From contig MHUC01000013.1 of assembly GCA_001823315.1 (NCBI GenBank), forward strand, positions 10,310-29,529: a DNA stretch of 19,220 nucleotides, read 5' to 3'. Source of the DNA: Candidatus Wildermuthbacteria bacterium RIFCSPHIGHO2_12_FULL_40_12 (GTDB taxonomy: Bacteria; Patescibacteriota; Minisyncoccia; Minisyncoccales; 2-12-FULL-40-12). A program made the translations under genes and the position numbers. The notes under the pieces are model-generated. The model was not told the DNA's origin and ran no database searches. It worked only from the letters and a program-made list of their open reading frames with translations. The stretch's first letter is position 1. Each line of letters opens with the position of its first letter. Below, piece after piece: positions 15,171 to 19,220 of the stretch.

Positions 15171-15179
15171 ATCGTCAAT

Positions 15180-15632
15180 CTATACTCTTCTTACTTTTGG
15201 AGGCCGGCAGCCATTATGAGGAATAGGCGTTATGTCTTTGATCGACATAATATTAAGGCCGCGAGTCACCAGCGACCTAACCGCCGACTCCCTGCCAGAA
15301 CCAATTCCCTTGACCAAGATATCTACTTTATCAATGCCTATTTTTTTTGACGCTTGCGTTATTGTCTCGGCCACCTTAGAAGCGGCGAAAGGCGTTGCCT
15401 TCTTGGCGCCTTTAAAACCCAGACGACCCGCGCTGGCCCAAGACAAAACTTTGCCGTCCAGATCGGTTAAAGTCAAAATAGTGTTGTTGTACGAAGAGAA
15501 AATATAAATCCGGCCCTCTTTGGTTTTCGACAAGGACTTTATCTTAACTTCTTTACTTAAAGCTGATTCCAATTTATCTTTCTCTTTCAACAGCTCTTCT
15601 TCACTTTGAGATATGATACGTTTTTTACCCAT
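15180..15632 (-). CDS. rpsK: 30S ribosomal protein S11 (uS11), N-terminally extended
   Basis: uS11 lies on the platform of the small subunit and pairs with S7 near the mRNA exit. The core is clear: [18 protein letters not shown], the [18 protein letters not shown] block, [15 protein letters not shown] and the terminal [16 protein letters not shown]. It has 150 residues against about 129 typically. The difference is a Glu/Lys-rich N-terminal extension of about 25 residues before the conserved domain. The ATG at 15632 is the only start that fits well. The 103-bp gap before it holds two hairpins following rpsM. Confidence 0.97.
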   Translation of the reverse strand: MGKKRIISQSEEELLKEKDKLESALSKEVKIKSLSKTKEGRIYIFSSYNNTILTLTDLDGKVLSWASAGRLGFKGAKKATPFAASKVAETITQASKKIGIDKVDILVKGIGSGRESAVRSLVTRGLNIMSIKDITPIPHNGCRPPKVRRV

Positions 15633-15673
15633 AATGCTGAATTCCGCAACAGAAACGCTAAGCTTTACTTTCT

Positions 15674-15716
15674 AAATCCTAAATTGTTAGAAATAAAAAT
15701 TTTGAATTTAGGATTT
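15674..15716. repeat. Perfect 12-bp inverted repeat between rpsM and rpsK
   Basis: AAATCCTAAATT (15674-15685) and AATTTAGGATTT (15705-15716) are perfectly complementary, with a 19-base A/T-rich loop. It lies just downstream of rpsM and 42 bp upstream of the rpsK ATG. No U-tract follows on the minus strand, so it may mark an mRNA-processing or stabilising structure rather than a terminator, or a protein-binding site. Confidence 0.6.
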
Positions 15717-15740
15717 CCTTTTGCGAAGCAAAAAATTAGG
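15717..15740. repeat. Small hairpin abutting the rpsM stop codon
   Basis: TTTTGC, loop GAA and GCAAAA form a tight hairpin at 15719-15733, with flanking CC/GG that could extend the stem. It touches the end of rpsM (stop at 15736) and is directly followed by the 12-bp inverted repeat at 15674-15716, giving two tandem hairpins in this 103-bp gap. Confidence 0.45.
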
Positions 15741-16125
15741 TCGGCGTGGCGGCTGGCTTTCTGCCGGACCCCACCGTCTTCCTAACGTTTCCTCTTACCG
15801 TCCTGTTATTTGTTTTTGTACGCTGACCCCTAACCGGCAATCTTTTAGTGTGCCTCGAGCCACGCCAAGAACCAATCTCTCTTAATCTTCTAATTGCCGT
15901 AATAATCTCTCTCCTTAGCTCTCCTTCGGTCTTGTATTGTTTTTCAATTATCTCCTTGAGCAACCCGACCTGATCTGGCGTCAAGTCTTTTGCTCTAATC
16001 GACGGCTGGATATTGGCTTTGTGCAAAATTCTGCGCGCCAAAGACCGACCAATACCGTAAATATAAGTTAAAGATACTTCTACTCTTTTGTTGTCTGGGA
16101 TATTGATCCCAATAATTCTCGGCAT
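15736..16125 (-). CDS. rpsM: 30S ribosomal protein S13 (uS13)
   Basis: uS13 sits in the head of the small subunit, forms intersubunit bridges, and its C-terminal tail contacts P-site tRNA. The N-terminus PRIIGINIPDNKRVEVSLTYIYGIG is characteristic. The helix-turn-helix region follows, then LREIGSWRGSRHTKRLPVRGQRTKTNNRT and the basic tail. At 129 residues it is slightly longer than E. coli S13 (118), with a non-conserved Ala/Pro/Thr end. It follows rpmJ after a 101-bp A/T-rich gap in which I see only a weak GAAAAAGT/ACTTTTTC pairing. Confidence 0.97.
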   Translation of the reverse strand: MPRIIGINIPDNKRVEVSLTYIYGIGRSLARRILHKANIQPSIRAKDLTPDQVGLLKEIIEKQYKTEGELRREIITAIRRLREIGSWRGSRHTKRLPVRGQRTKTNNRTVRGNVRKTVGSGRKPAATPT

Positions 16126-16226
16126 ACTTCAAACGAAAAATTAAAAATGAAAAAGTTAAAATTACAGATAAAATTAATTGTTTGTTTCTACTTTTTCGAT
16201 TTTAGTTTTTAACCTAACTGCGGCGC

Positions 16227-16340
16227 TCATCCTTGACGCTGTTTATGCTTTGGATTCTTGCAAATAACGTATAATCGGCTTTGACGCCGAACTATTTTGC
16301 AATTATTGCAAATTTTTTTAACTGACGGTCGTACTTTCAT
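16227..16340 (-). CDS. rpmJ: 50S ribosomal protein L36 (bL36)
   Basis: A 37-residue gene read directly from the minus strand. The product begins [11 protein letters not shown] and ends NPKHKQRQG, as in typical bL36. The zinc ligands Cys11, Cys14, Cys27 and His32 are all present at the family spacing, so this is the zinc-binding (C+) type. It lies between infA and rpsM, the standard bacterial order. The ATG is at 16340 and the stop is TGA (16229-16227), which supports a standard genetic code. Confidence 0.97.
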   Translation of the reverse strand: MKVRPSVKKICNNCKIVRRQSRLYVICKNPKHKQRQG

Positions 16341-16368
16341 AAACTATGAATGCTTGCAAATTGTTTCG

Positions 16369-16409
16369 CCAATCGTCGCGAATAAATCTTAGAGATTATT
16401 GACGAATGG
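16369..16409. repeat. Long imperfect hairpin between infA and rpmJ
   Basis: In the 87-bp infA-rpmJ gap, CCAATCGTC (16369-16377) pairs with GACGAATGG (16401-16409) at 8 of 9 positions. The inner AATAAATCT and AGATTATT arms pair with one bulge around a 3-base loop, giving a hairpin of roughly 15-16 pairs. There is no T-run. On the minus strand it ends in ATTGG, as does the inner hairpin after mreB2 (7444-7470), and the two share a TTCG[CT]GA[CT]GATTGG stretch. Confidence 0.55.
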
Positions 16410-16427
16410 ATCAGTAATCGTGAGCGC

Positions 16428-16643
16428 TTATTTCTCTCTATACACTATTCTCCCCCTTTTCTCGTCGTACGGACTCATTTCAACGATCACCCTATCTCCC
16501 GGTATAATTTTTATTCTGTGAAGTCGAAGTTTCCCAGCTAAATGGGCGATAATTTCATTACCGTCATCGAGGCGGACCTTAAAATGGATTCCCGGAAGGG
16601 CTTCCATTATCTGGCCGGATTTTCGTAAATTACTGTTCTGCAT
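16428..16643 (-). CDS. infA: Translation initiation factor IF-1
   Basis: IF-1 binds the 30S A site and assists IF2/IF3 during initiation. The S1-like OB-fold is complete: GQIMEALPGIHFKVRLDDG, the AHLAGKLRLHRIKIIPGDRV block and VEMSPYDEKRGRIVYR. I start it at the ATG at 16643, giving 71 residues, the normal size. The frame stays open to a TTG at 16670, but that codon lies inside the promoter between the -10 and -35 boxes and would add an unconserved head. It is the first gene of the ribosomal run ending with rpsI. secY, adk and map, which often precede infA, are missing here. Confidence 0.96.
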   Translation of the reverse strand: MQNSNLRKSGQIMEALPGIHFKVRLDDGNEIIAHLAGKLRLHRIKIIPGDRVIVEMSPYDEKRGRIVYREK

Positions 16644-16660
16644 TATCTGGTCAATTGTAG

Positions 16661-16689
16661 AATATAACAAAAATAATAAAACTAGTCAA
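16661..16689 (-). promoter_or_regulatory. Sigma70-type promoter of the infA-rpsI ribosomal cluster
   Basis: On the minus strand TTGACT (16689-16684) and TATATT (16666-16661) are separated by exactly 17 bp, each matching consensus at 5 of 6 positions. The predicted start near 16654 leaves a leader of only about 11 bases before the infA ATG at 16643, with no Shine-Dalgarno sequence. It lies just after a candidate terminator of the upstream gene, a sensible operon boundary. Confidence 0.7.
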
Positions 16690-16692
16690 TTC

Positions 16693-16748
16693 AAAAGCGG
16701 TATTTGGCAATTCTGCTTTTTTTTTGACAACAAAAAAAGAATCACCGC
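16693..16748 (-). terminator. Candidate terminator after the baseplate-J-like gene
   Basis: Directly after the TAA at 16750, the minus strand reads GCGGT (16748-16744), ATTCT, a T-run, a loop, an A-run, AGAAT, then ACCGC (16701-16697) followed by TTTT. The arms pair in three blocks (5, 5 and about 7 pairs) separated by bulges. The stem is A/T-rich and the U-tract short, so termination may be partial. Confidence 0.4.
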
Positions 16749-16749
16749 C

Positions 16750-18045
16750 TTAATTATTAAGATTTAATTTAATTTCAATTTTTGATTTCTCCTGCGGCAC
16801 CCTCTGAACCCAGAATGGCCAAAGATTAATTTTCGACTCTTTGACATTTGCCTGGTCTCCGAGAAAAGCATAAATTTCGTTAAGGCGCTTACCAGACACA
16901 GCCGCCCCCAAAACATCTTCCTGTAATTCCGGGTAAGTTTTAGCGGAAAAACTCAAGTCCAAGACAAGTTTTCCTGTTTGCCAATCGATTGCAACAAATT
17001 GATAATCCAATTCCAAACTTACGTCTTGGACTTTTGTTTCACCCCAAAGGTTCTCGTCTAAAACATCATCTGACCGAGAAGATTCGGCAAGAGAAGTAAT
17101 AATCGATGATTTAGCAAAATTTTCTAAGTCAAACTTCTTGAAAGCTATAACTTTTAAATGCCCTTTGGCTTCCGCATTAAAACTCTCCGCTTCCCCGCCC
17201 GCCTGAACAGAATAATTAATCTCAACCTCGCCCTGCTCTATGGACTCGTCTAACAACATAAAATCAGCAACCATTTTCTGCCGCAATAGATTCTTGCTTT
17301 CTTGTAACAGCTTATCAGTTATCTCTAACCTGGCCTTGTCTAAATCGAACTGCGTCACTTGGGCCACCTCTTTGACGGAACCTCCAGCGATAGGAGAAAA
17401 AGATTTTCCGTAAAACGAAGTGTATTTGGGGGTTCCAAAAAACCCAGGGACCGAAAAGGTTGACAGCCCGATATTATACTCTTCTCCTGCTTCAGCCGCG
17501 ACCACTTCAACATCAACGAAACCCGGCGTCAATTTTCCTTTTCCGTCATACTTCCCTCCGGGGATCGTTGCCGCGTTTGCCGACCTGAACAATTTTCCCT
17601 CTGCCGAAATAAAACGAGTATTGGCTACCAACGCCTGGGCGACATCTGAATACGCGTTATAAACCTGGATTACGCCTTTAGCTTTTTCAGATTTTTCCGC
17701 CCTACCAGAAGCTGTGAAACTTTGGGAAACCGTTAATGATTCTTCAAAAATCTTGCCTGGCAAAATTTTCCTGGCAAGATCAAATTCACCATTGTTAGTA
17801 TCGATCTCTACTCTTTCTTTTGTTTCAACCGTTGTTGTTACGGGCCAAATCTCTATCGTTGCTTGAGACAAAGTAAAATAACCGAGGACTAACGCCGCAA
17901 TAACAATAATACCGATAATCCAAAAGGAAGTTTTTTTAACAGAATGCTTTCTTCCAGCAATGGTTTTTTGCGAGATTCTTTTGATTTCTGGCTGGCCGGC
18001 AATCTGCGGATGGCGAATATCGATAACTCTTTCTGTCATATTCAT
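16750..18045 (-). CDS. Single-pass membrane protein with baseplate-J-like extracytoplasmic region
   Basis: From the ATG at 18045 (431 residues; an ATG two codons later is equally possible) the protein has a basic N-terminal tail of about 40 residues. One membrane helix follows at about 41-58 (WIIGIIVIAALVLGYFTL), then a large extracytoplasmic part. The central stretch, with VIQVYNAYSDVAQALVANTR, EGKLFRS, a PGGKYDGKGK loop, PGFVDVEVVAAEAGEEYNIG and FFGTPKYTSFYG, resembles the 'baseplate J/gp47-like' proteins annotated in Parcubacteria genomes. No phage genes surround it, so a cell-envelope role is more likely than a prophage part. It follows the PilM/FtsA-like gene by 38 bp, an arrangement reminiscent of PilM-PilN, where a cytosolic actin-fold protein binds the tail of a bitopic membrane protein. 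Confidence 0.75.
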   Translation of the reverse strand: MNMTERVIDIRHPQIAGQPEIKRISQKTIAGRKHSVKKTSFWIIGIIVIAALVLGYFTLSQATIEIWPVTTTVETKERVEIDTNNGEFDLARKILPGKIFEESLTVSQSFTASGRAEKSEKAKGVIQVYNAYSDVAQALVANTRFISAEGKLFRSANAATIPGGKYDGKGKLTPGFVDVEVVAAEAGEEYNIGLSTFSVPGFFGTPKYTSFYGKSFSPIAGGSVKEVAQVTQFDLDKARLEITDKLLQESKNLLRQKMVADFMLLDESIEQGEVEINYSVQAGGEAESFNAEAKGHLKVIAFKKFDLENFAKSSIITSLAESSRSDDVLDENLWGETKVQDVSLELDYQFVAIDWQTGKLVLDLSFSAKTYPELQEDVLGAAVSGKRLNEIYAFLGDQANVKESKINLWPFWVQRVPQEKSKIEIKLNLNN

Positions 18046-18083
18046 TATTTTGTTGAAAACATTTGGACTAAAAATTAACTCTA

Positions 18084-19220
18084 TCAACGGTCTTCTTGAT
18101 TGGCGGCATACAACATAAAACAAGACACGTATTGAGGATCGCGCATTATCCGATGCCGTAATTCTTCGTCCCGAAATCGAATCGACAACCGCAAATCATC
18201 AGGATAAATAAACTTTGCGCGCCGCCCAGCCAGATCGTTACTTTCGGCTCTTTCTTCTAAAATTTCCTCTATTTCCAAGATGGTTCCGCCACCGCCGAAA
18301 ACAAATAATCCGGGAGATAACATTTTATCCGTAATTCTGCTCTCTAAATTTTTATACCATTCTTTCTTGGAATCAACAAATAGATTAAACATCTTGCTCT
18401 GCGCATCCGGACTCAATAATTTCTTAGTGTAATTTTCCTTTAGCAATCTTGCGTCGGTTTCATTGATGCCAAGCGCGAAAGAGATGGTCCGAGAGAAATT
18501 TCTCCCTCCAATTTCAAACTTATCCATAGCGTATAGCTTGTTATTCTTCACAAAAAAAATAGCAGTATTATCCCCACCGATATCTAAAAAAATACTGTTG
18601 GCCGGATAGAAACCGCTCGGCTCCAAAAACCATTCCGCCAAATGCGTTAGCTTAAAATGTTTAACGCCGAAAGATTTAAATATTCTTTCTATGCCTTTAA
18701 GATAATCCTGAAGTAAAAAAACAGCTAATACGCCGAACGATAAAACCTTTCCATCATAACCTTTAATATCGGGGATCTCGTAACCATCTATCTTCATCGC
18801 GAATAGCTTCAAGGAAAAAAAATGTATATCCTTGGGTAAAATCCCCCACTCCAAAGACGTTTGGTCTATTGTTTCTCGCTTGGCTCTGTTTAAAATCTCT
18901 TCAATTATTTTTATTGATTCTTTATCGCTAATAAGTCCGGTATTTTTTTGTCTCACAAAAGACGAGTAGACGATTCTGCCTCCTAAGATGCGAGGAGGCA
19001 AACTTAAAAGAACATTACTCTCGGCTAAAAACTTTCTATTAGCAGACAAAACGCTCTCTATTGTTTTTAACGGCTCTTGCCATTCAGACGATCGAAGATA
19101 TTCTAAGTTGGCCGACACCAAAACGCTTTGTTCTTTTTTTTTCTCAATGACCAAAACCTTGACGGCTTCCGTGCCAATATCCAAAACCAGAAATTTTTCT
19201 TGCTTTTTTCGTCCCCAAAA
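18084..19220 (-). CDS. PilM/FtsA-like actin-fold ATPase, 5' end cut by the window edge
   Basis: The frame stays open to the last base, so the start is missing. The codons before the TTG at 19184 read FWGRKKQEKFLVL, matching the short basic head before the first beta-strand of PilM-type proteins, so only a few residues are probably lost. Actin-fold motifs are visible: phosphate-1 LDIGTEAVKVLV at the N-terminus, phosphate-2 SIFLDIGGDNTAIFF in the middle and an adenosine-type FVFGGGGTILEI near the C-terminus. About 378 residues are present. In type IV pilus systems PilM binds the cytoplasmic tail of PilN, and FtsA ties FtsZ to the membrane. The downstream single-pass baseplate-J-like protein is the likely partner. 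No pilN, pilO or pilQ is seen, so the PilM name is an analogy. Confidence 0.78.
   Translation of the reverse strand, partial: FWGRKKQEKFLVLDIGTEAVKVLVIEKKKEQSVLVSANLEYLRSSEWQEPLKTIESVLSANRKFLAESNVLLSLPPRILGGRIVYSSFVRQKNTGLISDKESIKIIEEILNRAKRETIDQTSLEWGILPKDIHFFSLKLFAMKIDGYEIPDIKGYDGKVLSFGVLAVFLLQDYLKGIERIFKSFGVKHFKLTHLAEWFLEPSGFYPANSIFLDIGGDNTAIFFVKNNKLYAMDKFEIGGRNFSRTISFALGINETDARLLKENYTKKLLSPDAQSKMFNLFVDSKKEWYKNLESRITDKMLSPGLFVFGGGGTILEIEEILEERAESNDLAGRRAKFIYPDDLRLSIRFRDEELRHRIMRDPQYVSCFMLYAANQEDR

Noticed and set aside
16644..16670. An extended IF-1 start at the TTG at 16670.
   Set aside because: The TTG lies within the promoter between the -10 and -35 boxes, upstream of the predicted transcription start, and IF-1 proteins begin close to the ATG at 16643.
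16750..18045. Interpretation of the baseplate-J-like gene as part of a prophage or contractile injection system.
   Set aside because: No sheath, tube, tail-fibre, terminase or integrase gene is nearby, and the protein is a membrane-anchored form flanked by a PilM/FtsA-like gene and ribosomal genes.
1..19220. CRISPR array, insertion sequence, tRNA or rRNA genes, and alternative genetic code.
   Set aside because: No regularly spaced repeats, transposase frame, tRNA-like cloverleaf or rRNA segment was seen. TGA terminates gatA, murA and rpmJ at the expected ends, so UGA recoding is not supported.

Overview
The window looks like a chromosomal housekeeping segment from a bacterium of the Candidate Phyla Radiation (Patescibacteria, probably a Parcubacteria-type lineage). 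The assignment is an inference from several features. The DNA is moderately AT-rich and genes are tightly packed with short gaps. The prolyl-tRNA synthetase lacks the INS editing domain. There is a transamidosome (gatCA) and a membrane-anchored baseplate-J-like protein next to a PilM/FtsA-like ATPase. No start codon I examined has a recognisable Shine-Dalgarno sequence. TAA, TAG and TGA all terminate genes, so the code appears standard (no UGA recoding as in Gracilibacteria/SR1).

Layout, read in the direction of transcription (almost everything is on the minus strand, so from high to low coordinates). At 19220-16750 lies an envelope pair: a PilM/FtsA-like actin-fold ATPase, cut by the window edge, and a single-pass baseplate-J-like protein. 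A hairpin and then a good sigma70-type promoter (16661-16689) separate this pair from the alpha-type ribosomal cluster infA-rpmJ-rpsM-rpsK-rpsD-rpoA-rplQ-rplM-rpsI (16643-12302). A densely structured 130-190 bp non-coding element follows rpsI. Next comes a Cas4/RecB-like PD-(D/E)XK nuclease gene (12087-11395). A bidirectional terminator separates the nuclease from the only plus-strand gene, a membrane-anchored PEGA/beta-propeller protein (9941-11323). From a divergent promoter region, a ten-gene minus-strand run then goes murA - mreB2 - holB - frr - rseP - proS - mreB1 - gatC - gatA - small membrane protein (9841-89).

The genes combine translation (initiation factor, ribosomal proteins, RRF, ProRS, GatCA), transcription (RpoA), replication (delta-prime clamp loader) and envelope or cell-shape functions (MurA, two MreB paralogues, RseP, PilM-like/baseplate-J-like).

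Points most worth a second look: (1) a multi-hairpin, three-way-junction-like element between rpsI and the nuclease; (2) palindromes placed just after stop codons in most of the larger gaps; (3) promoters whose predicted start sites leave little or no 5' leader; (4) a MurA with Asp in place of the fosfomycin-target Cys; (5) two dissimilar MreBs in one operon; (6) the PilM-like/baseplate-J-like pair; (7) a textbook intrinsic terminator facing the wrong way inside the ribosomal operon.
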